From Paludibacter sp. UBA6032 (GTDB lineage Bacteria; Bacteroidota; Bacteroidia; Bacteroidales; Paludibacteraceae), in contig DIZI01000021.1 of NCBI GenBank assembly GCA_002427885.1, positions 124,001 to 188,000 of the forward strand: a stretch of 64,000 bases of DNA, written 5' to 3'. A model generated the notes under the pieces. It was not told the origin of the DNA. It saw nothing but the letters and a program-made list of their open reading frames with translations, and did not search any database. A program made the translations under genes and the position numbers. Shown here in pieces: positions 8,687 through 17,412 of this stretch; the first letter of the stretch is position 1; each line of letters starts with the position of its first letter.

Positions 8687-9607
8687 ATGCATTTTAGAGA
8701 TACCTTAAAGCTATTGGTCGATAGCATAGAAGCGCTACCTGTTGGTCCTCAGGCAAAGCACTTGCCAATGGCGAAAATTCATTCGACAGGGGCGGTTGAT
8801 GCTGTAGTTGATTCTTTAAAGTCAGTTATACCTGTTGTTCATAAAGAGATTCCCCATGTTTTATCGGGTCCTGTCACCCAACCGGTTATCGATTCTACAA
8901 CTCTGTTTGATACAATCAAATCTGTTGTACACTTACCACGCGGATTTGAAGGAGTGCTCCATCCATCGATACCTCAAACCGAAATCTGGATTTTTGTTAC
9001 GCTTCTTCTATTGTTTTTCTTGCTGATCTTTTCTGTCTCACGTTCAAAAGGAATGATTTTGGAGATAATACAAACTTTCCTCCATGTAAAAGAACGCTCA
9101 AGTTTGTTTAGCAAAACAACCATAAATGACTTTCGATTTCGATTTTTTTTAATCCTTTTTGCGATAGCAGTATTCAGTTTATATGCTTTTCTGGCACTAA
9201 ACGGCTTAACAGTTGAAGCCTCTATCACGAAATATGGTTATTTATTATTAATTACCGCTCTCTTTTTTGGTGCTAAGTCTCTTATTATAGACGTACTTGG
9301 TTACGTTTTTCTAGATACTAACACTTTAAAAATGGCTAAGGAGACTTACTTCAATATTCTTTCAATTTTAGGTATAGCACTATTTCCTTTACTAATTTTA
9401 TATATTTATGCTGTGGGGTCATTAAGCTATTTAACAGAAATTGTTAGTTTAATTATCTGTATTATTGGGCTTATTCTAATTGTTATTAAACTATTCCAAA
9501 TATTTTTCAATAAAATTGCTGCTTCTTTTTATATATTGTTGTATCTTTGCACCCTCGAATTAGTACCCTTTTATGTTTTATATAAAGTGTATCAATTGAC
9601 AGTATAA
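8687..9607 (+). CDS. DUF4271 integral membrane protein
   Basis: 306 residues. The N-terminal about 100 residues are polar and low in complexity; the rest holds about six hydrophobic segments (for example WIFVTLLLLFFLLIFSVS, FFLILFAIAVFSLYAFLAL, LISLL-like stretches and a final FYILLYLCTLELVPFYVLY). The KTTINDFRFRFF loop, the EASITKYGYLLL helix and placement directly before hemD are typical of DUF4271, a Bacteroidota-specific family of unknown function. The neighbourhood (hemD, rnpA, yidD) is the conserved context for this family. Confidence 0.85.
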   Translation: MHFRDTLKLLVDSIEALPVGPQAKHLPMAKIHSTGAVDAVVDSLKSVIPVVHKEIPHVLSGPVTQPVIDSTTLFDTIKSVVHLPRGFEGVLHPSIPQTEIWIFVTLLLLFFLLIFSVSRSKGMILEIIQTFLHVKERSSLFSKTTINDFRFRFFLILFAIAVFSLYAFLALNGLTVEASITKYGYLLLITALFFGAKSLIIDVLGYVFLDTNTLKMAKETYFNILSILGIALFPLLILYIYAVGSLSYLTEIVSLIICIIGLILIVIKLFQIFFNKIAASFYILLYLCTLELVPFYVLYKVYQLTV

Positions 9608-9635
9608 GGTGTTTTAAATTTTAAACCATACAGCA

Positions 9636-10394
9636 TTGAAAATTAAGAACATACTTGTTTCCCAACCGAAACCGAGTTCAGAAAAATCGCCCTATTTTGA
9701 CATTAGCGAAAAGTACAATGTCAAAATTATTTTTCGTCCATTTATCAAAGTTGAGCCAATATTTGCCAAAGAATTCAGAACTCAACGCATTTCAGTTCTT
9801 GATTACACGGCAATTATTTTTAATGCCCGTCACGGAATTGACCATTTTTTCAGATTATGCGACGAAATGAGAATTACAATTCCTGAAACCATGAAGTATT
9901 TTTGTGTTTCGGAATCTGTAGCAGTGTATTTACAGCGTTATATACATTATCGTAAACGTAAGGTCTTTTTTTCACCTACGGGTAAATTAGCCGATCTGGT
10001 TACGGTAATTAATAAACATCTTGAAGAAAAATACTTGTTTATTACTTCTGATGTTCAAAACGAGGAAACGATGGCAATACTCGAAAAATCAAAAGTTCCT
10101 GTTATAAAGGCAGTTATGTATAAAACTGTCAGTAACGATTTTGAGCCCAGTGAGGAGTTCAATTACGACATGTTGTTGTTTTTTAGTCCTCTCGGTGTTA
10201 ATTCATTATTAAAAAACTTTCCGGATTTTGTTCAGGGTGATATTCAAATTGGCAGTTTTGGAGCCACTACCGCTCATGCAATACGTGAAGCCGGATTAAG
10301 GCTTGATATTGAAGCACCGCTTCCCGGTGTTCCATCAATGACAATGGCCCTGGAAAATTATCTGAAAGAAAGCAACAAGAAAACCAGAAAATAA
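9636..10394 (+). CDS. hemD: Uroporphyrinogen-III synthase
   Basis: Cyclises hydroxymethylbilane to uroporphyrinogen III for haem/sirohaem/cobalamin. 252 residues beginning KIKNILVSQPKPSSEKSPYF, the typical Bacteroidota N-terminus; the initiator is TTG at 9636, since no ATG fits ahead of this conserved start. Two alternating Rossmann-like halves can be seen: FNARHGIDHFF with the variable SVAVYLQ region, and LFFSPLGVNSLL followed by IGSFGATTAHAIREAGL, the conserved T-[AT]-x-A-[IL]-x-x-x-G segment. It is distant from E. coli HemD but matches the Bacteroidota type. A strong hairpin follows before rnpA. Confidence 0.88.
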   Translation: MKIKNILVSQPKPSSEKSPYFDISEKYNVKIIFRPFIKVEPIFAKEFRTQRISVLDYTAIIFNARHGIDHFFRLCDEMRITIPETMKYFCVSESVAVYLQRYIHYRKRKVFFSPTGKLADLVTVINKHLEEKYLFITSDVQNEETMAILEKSKVPVIKAVMYKTVSNDFEPSEEFNYDMLLFFSPLGVNSLLKNFPDFVQGDIQIGSFGATTAHAIREAGLRLDIEAPLPGVPSMTMALENYLKESNKKTRK

Positions 10395-10417
10395 ATTGTT
10401 TTCTAAAAAAATTGTGT

Positions 10418-10456
10418 GATCCCAAAAGTATCGAAGATTTTCAGTACTTTTGGGAT
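10418..10456 (+). terminator. Terminator between hemD and rnpA
   Basis: ATCCCAAAAGTA (10418-10429) and TACTTTTGGGAT (10445-10456) form a perfect 12-bp stem with a 15-nt loop, followed by TGTTTTTT. The right arm itself contains TACTTTTG (10445-10452), a consensus -7 box 18 nt before the rnpA start, so the same bases could both end the hemD transcript and start rnpA. Confidence 0.7.
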
Positions 10457-10470
10457 TGTTTTTTAGTATT

Positions 10471-10899
10471 ATGGACAAAGCATATTCATTTCCCAAATCG
10501 GAACATTTGTGTGGCGATAAACGCATCACCCGCTTATTTACGCTGGGTGAAGCTTTTATTGCATACCCATTGCGCGTGGTATTTCTACTGGAACCGATAA
10601 AGGATAAAGAAGGGATTAGTGTCATGGTTAGTGTACCGAAAAAACGGTTTAAGAGGGCCGTGAAACGCAACAGGCTGAAAAGGCTTATGCGAGAAGCTTA
10701 CCGGCTAAACAAACGCATTCTGATTGAAAAAATTGAAGAAAAACAACTTCAGATTCACATCGCCTTTCACTATATTTCCGACGATGAATTGAATTTTGAA
10801 GCAGTAGAAAAAAAGATGAAAGTCGCACTGCATAAACTGGTCTTGAAAGTGGAAAGTTTTCAATCTCCCGACAGAACTGACTTACCTGACAATCAGTAG
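10471..10899 (+). CDS. rnpA: Ribonuclease P protein component
   Basis: Basic protein subunit of RNase P, which matures tRNA 5' ends together with the catalytic RNA. 142 residues from MDKAYSFPKSEHLCG; the frame is open 21 bp upstream, but those bases are inside the terminator U-tract, so this start is preferred. The family signature R-A-V-K-R-N-R-x-K-R is clear in KRAVKRNRLKRLMREAYR, after VSVPKKRF. The gene lies directly before yidD as in most bacteria, although the usual rpmH/dnaA neighbours are absent. Confidence 0.95.
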   Translation: MDKAYSFPKSEHLCGDKRITRLFTLGEAFIAYPLRVVFLLEPIKDKEGISVMVSVPKKRFKRAVKRNRLKRLMREAYRLNKRILIEKIEEKQLQIHIAFHYISDDELNFEAVEKKMKVALHKLVLKVESFQSPDRTDLPDNQ

Positions 10900-10934
10900 C
10901 AAGCCTGTTGACAGGTTAATTTCATGTTACAAAA

Positions 10935-11156
10935 ATGAAAAAGATACTTCGATTTATATTTTTACTACCTGTATATTTTTATCGATACAGCATTTCTCCC
11001 CTTTTTCCTCCAAGTTGCCGCTATACTCCAACTTGCTCTGAATACACCATCGAAGCAGTAAAAAAACACGGCATACTCAAAGGTGGATGGTTATCGATTA
11101 AACGTATAAGCAGTTGCCATCCCTGGGGTGGAAAAGGTTACGATCCGGTTCCCTGA
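10935..11156 (+). CDS. yidD: Membrane protein insertion efficiency factor YidD
   Basis: 73-residue membrane-associated protein that assists YidC-dependent insertion. The conserved core is complete: YRYSISPLFPPSCRYTPTCS with its three cysteines (SCRYTPTCSEY and SSCHPWGGKGYDPVP). It starts 35 bp after rnpA, and the pair is the classic rnpA-yidD arrangement. A 135-bp gap to lpxK follows, containing the lpxK promoter. Confidence 0.95.
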   Translation: MKKILRFIFLLPVYFYRYSISPLFPPSCRYTPTCSEYTIEAVKKHGILKGGWLSIKRISSCHPWGGKGYDPVP

Positions 11157-11272
11157 AAAACCTAAATGTTTTAGACAACTTGCTTTTCCCCTGGGAAAGG
11201 ATTCTGCAAAATTTGATCTCAATCCAAACACTCCCCGATAAATCTCATTCGCAGGTTTGTAATCGTTTCTGG

Positions 11273-11302
11273 TTGTTCCGATAAAGAAATTTTGTATCTT
11301 TG
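11273..11302 (+). promoter_or_regulatory. Promoter of lpxK-punA
   Basis: TTG at 11273-11275 and TATCTTTG at 11295-11302 are 19 nt apart, an exact match to the Bacteroidota promoter. The predicted start of transcription, near 11309, lies after the ATG at 11292 that opens the longest frame, which argues for the internal TTG start codon of lpxK. Confidence 0.75.
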
Positions 11303-11336
11303 CTTTCTGTTTCTTTTTTCAGGAGACCATTTTTTT

Positions 11337-12425
11337 TTGAGAAAAAACTATATCCATATTATTCTTTATCCAATTTCACTGATCTACGGATTAGTGACAG
11401 CCTTTCGCAATTGGTTGTTTGATATTGAATTATTGAAATCTACCGGTTTCAACATTCCAACAATTACTGTAGGTAACTTATCCGTTGGAGGTGCCGGAAA
11501 AACGCCGCATACCGAATTCATTCTATCCGCCCTGCAGGAAGAGTATAAAATGGCGGTATTAAGCCGTGGATATAAACGCAATACGAAAGGATTTCGCCTT
11601 GCAAATGAAAAATCCGATAATCGGATTATCGGTGACGAATCATTTCAAATTTTTCAAAAATTTCCGGCTGTAACCGTTGCTGTCGATGAGAAAAGAGTTC
11701 ACGGAGTACAAAAATTACTGGAGTTAGTCCCTGACCTTCAAGTCATAGTACTGGATGATGCGTTTCAACATCGTAGAATTCGTTCCGGATTTTCAATTTT
11801 GGTGACCGATTTCTCCAATTTATATTGCAACGACAGAATGCTGCCTTATGGCAGATTGCGGGAATGGAAAAGTAGCAGTAAACGTGCAAATTGCATTATT
11901 GTAAGCAAATGTCCGACAGATTTGAAACCTATTGCCATGCGGTTGGTAGAAACTGAATTGAAACCGGAAACCAATCAATCGTTATTTTTTTCAAGTTATG
12001 TATACGACGAACTGATTCCTGTATTTCCTCAATCAAATCATCAAAGCTGGACCTACAGTAAGCTGAAAGAAAGTAATTCAGGCGTATTGTTGGTGGCCGG
12101 CATTGTTTCACCTCAGCCAATAATGGATTATCTTAAAAAATTCACGGATAATACAGAATCATTATTTTTCCCCGATCACCATGCTTTCAATCTGAAAGAT
12201 TTCAATTTAATAAGCAAAAAGTTTGATTCACTTGCTGCATTGGAAAAAATTTTGTTGGTAACTGAAAAAGATGCAGCACGTTTGATATTGAATCCTTTAT
12301 TCCCGGAATCGTTGAAGCCGCTTACATTTGCATTGCCGATAAAAGTAAAAATACTAAATAACCAAGATGATAGTTTCATCCAAAAAATAAAAAATTATGT
12401 TGCAGAAAATTCAAGAAACCGCTGA
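11337..12425 (+). CDS. lpxK: Tetraacyldisaccharide 4'-kinase
   Basis: Inner-membrane-associated kinase that adds the 4'-phosphate to the lipid A precursor. Begun at TTG 11337 it has 362 residues; the frame extends to an ATG at 11292, but that codon overlaps the promoter -7 box. The N-terminal hydrophobic helix (YIHIILYPISLIYGLVTAFR) anchors it, and the Walker A motif lies in TVGNLSVGGAGKTPHTEF, followed by LSRGYKR and VLDDAFQHRRI, all diagnostic for LpxK. The C-terminus overlaps punA by 29 bp, implying translational coupling. Confidence 0.93.
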   Translation: MRKNYIHIILYPISLIYGLVTAFRNWLFDIELLKSTGFNIPTITVGNLSVGGAGKTPHTEFILSALQEEYKMAVLSRGYKRNTKGFRLANEKSDNRIIGDESFQIFQKFPAVTVAVDEKRVHGVQKLLELVPDLQVIVLDDAFQHRRIRSGFSILVTDFSNLYCNDRMLPYGRLREWKSSSKRANCIIVSKCPTDLKPIAMRLVETELKPETNQSLFFSSYVYDELIPVFPQSNHQSWTYSKLKESNSGVLLVAGIVSPQPIMDYLKKFTDNTESLFFPDHHAFNLKDFNLISKKFDSLAALEKILLVTEKDAARLILNPLFPESLKPLTFALPIKVKILNNQDDSFIQKIKNYVAENSRNR

Positions 12426-13203
12426 TTTCCTTCGTACTAAAATTTCAACTAATCCCAAAACAGGAATTATTTTGGGTACGGGTCTGGGAAATTTAGTGAC
12501 TCAAATTACAGATAAAACCGAAATTCCATACCAAACCATTCCTAATTTTCCTGTTTCTACTGTCGAAGGACATAGTGGGAAACTTATTGTCGGGAAACTG
12601 GGGAATGTAGATGTCCTGGCAATGCAAGGCCGTTTTCATTACTACGAAGGTTATGATATGAAAGATGTCACCTTCCCTGTAAGGGTGATGAAAGCACTTG
12701 GAATTGACACTTTGCTCGTTTCCAATGCTTCAGGAGGAGTAGATCCCAATTTCGAAATTGGTGATTTGATGATTATTACCGATCATATCAATCTTTTTCC
12801 TGAACATCCTTTGCGTGGCAAAAATTTTCCGGAATTGGGAACCCGATTCCCTGATATGAGCGATGCTTATTCGAAGGAGTTAATTGAAAAAGCCAGACAA
12901 ATTGCAGCAAAACATAAAATAAAAGTAGTGGAGGGTGTGTATGTCGGCACCACCGGACCAACTTTTGAAACTCCGGCCGAATACCGTTATTTCCGTGCCA
13001 TAGGAGGCGATGCGGTTGGAATGAGTACTGTCCCCGAGGTTATTGTGGCAAATCATGCCGGAATACGGTGCTTTGGTATTTCCATAATAACCGACCTGGG
13101 CGTTCCCGGCAAAATTGTAGAGGTCAGTCATGAAGAAGTACAGCAAATTGGTAATTCCGTTCAGCCTCTTATGACACTGATTATGAAAGAACTGATAAAT
13201 TAA
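12397..13203 (+). CDS. punA: Purine-nucleoside phosphorylase
   Basis: Splits purine nucleosides with phosphate to base plus ribose-1-phosphate (purine salvage). 268 residues, the size of the trimeric PNP/MTAP family. Visible marks: GIILGTGLGNL (phosphate loop), STVEGHSGKL, MQGRFHYYEGYD, VSNASGGV, TTGPTFETPAEYR and GGDAVGMSTVPEVI, where the methionine and glutamate contact the ribose and base. Its start lies inside the lpxK 3' end. A strong terminator follows. Confidence 0.94.
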   Translation: MLQKIQETADFLRTKISTNPKTGIILGTGLGNLVTQITDKTEIPYQTIPNFPVSTVEGHSGKLIVGKLGNVDVLAMQGRFHYYEGYDMKDVTFPVRVMKALGIDTLLVSNASGGVDPNFEIGDLMIITDHINLFPEHPLRGKNFPELGTRFPDMSDAYSKELIEKARQIAAKHKIKVVEGVYVGTTGPTFETPAEYRYFRAIGGDAVGMSTVPEVIVANHAGIRCFGISIITDLGVPGKIVEVSHEEVQQIGNSVQPLMTLIMKELIN

Positions 13204-13251
13204 GGGTGATTCCGGTTAGAATTCAATAAAGTTAATATCTATTATACATAA

Positions 13252-13280
13252 AAATCCCCGATACAATGTGTCGGGGATTT
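13252..13280 (+). terminator. Terminator after punA
   Basis: AAATCCCCGA (13252-13261) pairs perfectly with TCGGGGATTT (13271-13280) over 10 bp with a 9-nt loop. A-rich and T-rich flanks allow it to work for both punA and the convergent lipoprotein gene. Confidence 0.8.
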
Positions 13281-13342
13281 CTGTTAGTAATTTATTCTGT
13301 GTGATTTATAATTTCGAGCCAGTTTTGTAAATGAAAACAAAG

Positions 13343-13969
13343 TTAAGGCAATAATCCATACCCTTTTAACCGGAGTTTGTTTCTTGGGATACTCATATTT
13401 GTCGGGATGGATTGATCGGAAAAGCCTAAATCTGCATTAAATGTTCCTTTCAGTTCAGTCTTATCCTCTGTTTTAAAATTACAAACTATTTTATATTTTT
13501 CGTTAGAAACACTGACAGTAAAGTATCCGTCGGTAATGAGTTTTAAAGTGGATTTCGCAGAATTTTGTTCAATGTAATAAATGTAAGCACCTTTGGTATA
13601 CGCTTCACCATCAATAGTATCATTTCTACCGGCATAAAAACTAAATTCATTGCCGGTTGTATTGATTCTGTAGGTACCCAGAGGAAGCATAGTATCAGTT
13701 GCTGCAATAAAGACATCTTCCAAATATAAATATTGACCGAATCCGGTAAGTTGCCCCTTATCATCAAATTTCAAAGAATCACTGAACAAAGATAAAGTTA
13801 ATGTATTGTTTTTAATTCCATAGTTTGAGTAATATGCTCCGTAGAATTCTTCATACCCGAGGTAATAATGAGGATTTGTTTCGTAGACATAAGGGGCATT
13901 GGGTTCGTAACTTTTACACGAAGCCAACAAAATAACAGCAAGGAGTATCAGTGAAAAGTGATTTTTCAT
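13343..13969 (-). CDS. Hypothetical lipoprotein
   Basis: 208 residues when started at MKNHFSLILLAVILLASCKS, a lipoprotein signal with lipobox L-A-S-C; a longer open frame to 14026 would place 19 extra residues before the signal and is not used. The mature protein is beta-rich with many aromatic residues and has no recognised domain. It was probably the last gene of the minus-strand run from the TerB/DnaJ gene, separated from the permease by 181 bp. Confidence 0.7.
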   Translation of the reverse strand: MKNHFSLILLAVILLASCKSYEPNAPYVYETNPHYYLGYEEFYGAYYSNYGIKNNTLTLSLFSDSLKFDDKGQLTGFGQYLYLEDVFIAATDTMLPLGTYRINTTGNEFSFYAGRNDTIDGEAYTKGAYIYYIEQNSAKSTLKLITDGYFTVSVSNEKYKIVCNFKTEDKTELKGTFNADLGFSDQSIPTNMSIPRNKLRLKGYGLLP

Positions 13970-14150
13970 TTGAAAAAACGAATTTAATGATATAATTTCA
14001 AAGTGATAATGAGCCGATTGAATCAAGAATAAGACCTTTGACCTGAAGATGAGAAGATTTTTCTTTTATCACATTAAACTCTCAAAATTAAAATTTATTG
14101 TTTCCGAAGAACAGGAATATATTGTTCGGGTAATTTGCTTATCCGAAGTA

Positions 14151-15416
14151 CTATTCCAATGTTTTTTCTTTCGTACGGATATAGCGCACCGGATAATAAG
14201 CTGCCAGAAATCCCATACTAAGCACCGTGACAAACACCAAAACCATATCCAACCAATTGGTTACAACAGGATATGCATCAACCACGTACCCACTGCCAAG
14301 TTTTAAAAAGCCAAAATGTTCCTGCAATAAACACAGAACTGCCCCGATTCCTATACCTCCCAAAGCTCCTACCCCTGCAATTAACCAGCCTTCGAAAAGA
14401 AAAATATGCTTTATCAGTTGATTGTTGGCTCCTAAATCACGCAATGTTTCAATGTCAGCCTTTTTGTCAATGATCAGCATCGAAAGGGAACCGATAATAT
14501 TAAAACTGGCAATAAGCAATATAAAACAGAGTATCAGATAAGTAATCCACTTTTCAATTTGCATGATTTTGAAGAAACTTTCCTGTTGTTCGTAGCGGTT
14601 TTTTACCTGAAAACGATCTCCGAGAATGGCTTGTATTTGTTTTTGTACTTTTTCCTGATCGACCGGACTTGTTAATTTTAATTCTACTGACGTGACTTTA
14701 TTCTTATCATATTCAAATAATTCGCGTGCCAGTGAGATAGAAACCAATACATAATGATCGTCATATTGTAACTGTTTTACAGAGAAAATCCCGGATACAA
14801 AAGTTCCAATCTGGTTAAAACTATTTTCGGGACGTAGTAAATTTATTTTGCCAGTTCGTTTGGGGGCGTAAATTATCAAAGGGTCAATAAAATGAGCACC
14901 CAGTCCTAAAATACTAGCAACACCAACACCCGGTACCGCCCGTTGAAAAGCACCATCATATAATTGGAATTTCCCATCATACATGATACTGTCAATGCGG
15001 GTCATTTTACTGAAATCATCACTCACACCTTTAATGGTAGCCGGCATTTGTTTGTCTTTAAAACGTAACAAAGCATTTTCTTCCACTACTTCGGTGAAAT
15101 ATGCCACTGATTTCAACTTCCTTACTTCGTTCAGTTCAGGCGAATTGACATCGAAATTTTTTCCTTCTGTCAATGTAATTTTCAAATCGGGATCGAAGGT
15201 CGAAAACATATCTGCAATCAATGATTCAAAACCATTAAAGACTGACAATACGCACACCAGAGCCATTGTTCCTACACCAACACCTGTAGCAGAAATGCCC
15301 GAAATGATGTTGATGGCATTGTGCGACTTTTTGGAAAAAAGGTAACGGCGGGCAATCCTGAATGAAAAGGAAAGTCCGCTTAATTTATCTTTTAAAGTCG
15401 TGTTTTGATTCGGCAT
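14151..15416 (-). CDS. LolC/LolE-type ABC transporter permease (FtsX-like)
   Basis: Inner-membrane permease likely involved in releasing lipoproteins to the Lol pathway. 421 residues with the MacB/FtsX layout: one N-terminal membrane segment (ISATGVGVGTMALVCVLSVFNGFE, which includes the SVFNGF motif typical of LolC/E), a large periplasmic domain (about 70-270), then three C-terminal membrane segments (LILCFILLIASFNIIGSLSM, the GWLIAGVGALGGIGIGAVL region and DMVLVFVTVLSMGFLAAYYP). The cognate ATPase is not adjacent. It lies 14 bp after rbfA, a frequent pairing in Bacteroidota. Confidence 0.87.
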   Translation of the reverse strand: MPNQNTTLKDKLSGLSFSFRIARRYLFSKKSHNAINIISGISATGVGVGTMALVCVLSVFNGFESLIADMFSTFDPDLKITLTEGKNFDVNSPELNEVRKLKSVAYFTEVVEENALLRFKDKQMPATIKGVSDDFSKMTRIDSIMYDGKFQLYDGAFQRAVPGVGVASILGLGAHFIDPLIIYAPKRTGKINLLRPENSFNQIGTFVSGIFSVKQLQYDDHYVLVSISLARELFEYDKNKVTSVELKLTSPVDQEKVQKQIQAILGDRFQVKNRYEQQESFFKIMQIEKWITYLILCFILLIASFNIIGSLSMLIIDKKADIETLRDLGANNQLIKHIFLFEGWLIAGVGALGGIGIGAVLCLLQEHFGFLKLGSGYVVDAYPVVTNWLDMVLVFVTVLSMGFLAAYYPVRYIRTKEKTLE

Positions 15417-15430
15417 TATAAAGTTGTATC

Positions 15431-15811
15431 CTAATCCAGTTCAATCACTTCACCTTCCTTAAGTGGTGATGGAGGATCGCTTTTTAATAAATTATCAATA
15501 TTTTCCAGATAATCAAGCGAGTCGTCCACATGAAAATACAAAGCGGGAACAATGCGTAATTGATTTCGAACCCGTTTGCCTAATTCATAGCGTATGGATT
15601 TGGTATCGGTATTTACTTTCTCCAACACTTCAGGAACTTTATTTCCCGGGAAAATACTCAGGTGTGTATGTGCAATTCCCAAATCGGGGCTAATGCGCAC
15701 AGAAGTAACTGTTATCAAGGTTCCGTGTAATTCACGGGCGTATAATAAAAAGATTTCACCGAGTTCTTTTTGCAACATCCGCGATATCTTTTCTTGTCTT
15801 GTTGTTTCCAT
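15431..15811 (-). CDS. rbfA: Ribosome-binding factor A
   Basis: Small KH-domain factor that binds the 30S subunit during late maturation and cold shock. 126 residues with the expected start RQEKISRMLQKELGEIF and the conserved VTVTSVRISPDLGIAHTHLS-like segment, then the RIVPALYFHVDDSLDY motif near the C-terminus, which matches the family signature P-x-L-x-F-x-x-D-x-S. It sits 14 bp upstream of the permease gene and 62 bp after cysS. Confidence 0.93.
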   Translation of the reverse strand: METTRQEKISRMLQKELGEIFLLYARELHGTLITVTSVRISPDLGIAHTHLSIFPGNKVPEVLEKVNTDTKSIRYELGKRVRNQLRIVPALYFHVDDSLDYLENIDNLLKSDPPSPLKEGEVIELD

Positions 15812-15873
15812 TTTAATAGCTTTATCTTATTACCTAAATGGGAATTAAGAATGTGTTGTTTTGTTAATAATTT

Positions 15874-17394
15874 CTATTTAACCAGTTCTTTATCAATCCA
15901 ATCGTATTTTCCATCTTTTGTATCAAAAATGTCTATACCTATAGCTTTCAATTTCTCTCTTATTTCGTCGGCTTGTGACCAGTTTTTTTCTTGTTTGGCC
16001 TTTTGACGTAAATCTAAAAGTATTTCAATTACTTTGGAAATTGATGTTGTACTTTTATCATTACCAATCTTAACTTCTTTGCAAATTCCTAGTAAATCAA
16101 ACAAATACAAATCGAAAAGAGGTTTTGCAAATTGCATATCTTCTTTCGTTAATTTAGACTTTCCATGAAAAACCGAGTTGATAGTTGAAGCAGCTTCATC
16201 CAAATAACTTATCACAAGTGGAGTGTTTAAATCATCATTCATTGCATCTTCACATTTTTCACTTAGGGTTTTCATATCACGCCCAAAAGAATCAGAAATT
16301 GAAGAGTATTCTAATTTGTTAATTCTATCGTAAGTGTCAAGTAGATATTCTAATTTTTTTTCAGCAATTTTTAAACCTTCATCACTGAAGTCTAAAGTAC
16401 TATTATATTTAGCCCTTAAGATAAAAAAACGAACAGTCATTGGACTAAATGCTTTTGTTAAGAATGGATGATCTCCAGTAAAAAATTCTTCTAAATTAAT
16501 AAAATTCCCTAACGATTTTCCCATTTTTTGTCCGTTAATGGTAATCATATTGTTGTGAACCCAATATTTTGCAGGAATAACACCATTGACTGCAACTCCT
16601 TGAGCAATTTCACATTCATGATGTGGGAACATTAAATCTAAACCACCTCCATGAATATCAAATTGTTTTCCAAGATACTTAGTGCTCATAGCAGTACACT
16701 CAAGATGCCATCCAGGAAACACATTTGAATAAGGATACACTCCCCATTTCATAATATGAGATTTATCTGCCTTTTTTAGAAGAGCAAAATCAAATGAATT
16801 ATGTTTATATTCTTGTCCAGCAAGTTCTCTTGTGTTTGTTATAATATCCTTCACATCACGTCCAGAAAGAATTCCATATTGAATATTTTTATCTTTAAAT
16901 TTCTCATTATAAGCTAAAACATCAAAATAAATTGAATTATCAGAAGCTTTATATGCGAGTTTCTTGTTGAAAATCTTTTTTGCAACTTCAATTTGTTCAA
17001 TTATATGCCCTGAAGCATGAGGTTCAATGCTTGGTGGCAGCACATTAAGTGCCTCCATAGCTTTATGATAACGATTGGTATAAAGCTGAACCACTTCCAT
17101 TGGTTCTAACTCTTCTAAACGTGCTTTTTTTTCAATTTTATCTTCTCCACTGTCAGCATCATTTTCTAGGTGACCTACATCGGTAATATTACGTACATAA
17201 CGAACCTTATAACCTAAATGCATTAGATAACGAAACAAAATATCGAAGGTTATTGCAGGACGTGCATGTCCCAAATGTGCATCACCATAAACGGTTGGTC
17301 CGCAAACGTACATGCCTACTTTATTTTCATGTAAAGGAATAAATTGTTCCTTTTTGTGGCTTAATGTATTGTAAATATATAATTTATGTTCCAT
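15874..17394 (-). CDS. cysS: Cysteine--tRNA ligase
   Basis: Charges tRNA-Cys. 506 residues, slightly longer than typical. Class I marks are complete: the HIGH equivalent GDAHLGHARP near residue 40, the zinc site with C-G-P-T-V-Y early and WHLECTAMS plus HHECEIAQ later, and the KMSKS equivalent KMGKSLGNF. The C-terminal helical domain is present (SQADEIREKLKAIGI). Codon use is noticeably more AT-rich than the neighbouring genes, which could reflect acquisition or relaxed codon choice. No T-box leader was seen upstream. Confidence 0.96.
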   Translation of the reverse strand: MEHKLYIYNTLSHKKEQFIPLHENKVGMYVCGPTVYGDAHLGHARPAITFDILFRYLMHLGYKVRYVRNITDVGHLENDADSGEDKIEKKARLEELEPMEVVQLYTNRYHKAMEALNVLPPSIEPHASGHIIEQIEVAKKIFNKKLAYKASDNSIYFDVLAYNEKFKDKNIQYGILSGRDVKDIITNTRELAGQEYKHNSFDFALLKKADKSHIMKWGVYPYSNVFPGWHLECTAMSTKYLGKQFDIHGGGLDLMFPHHECEIAQGVAVNGVIPAKYWVHNNMITINGQKMGKSLGNFINLEEFFTGDHPFLTKAFSPMTVRFFILRAKYNSTLDFSDEGLKIAEKKLEYLLDTYDRINKLEYSSISDSFGRDMKTLSEKCEDAMNDDLNTPLVISYLDEAASTINSVFHGKSKLTKEDMQFAKPLFDLYLFDLLGICKEVKIGNDKSTTSISKVIEILLDLRQKAKQEKNWSQADEIREKLKAIGIDIFDTKDGKYDWIDKELVK

Positions 17395-17412
17395 GAGTTT
17401 AACTATTATGTT

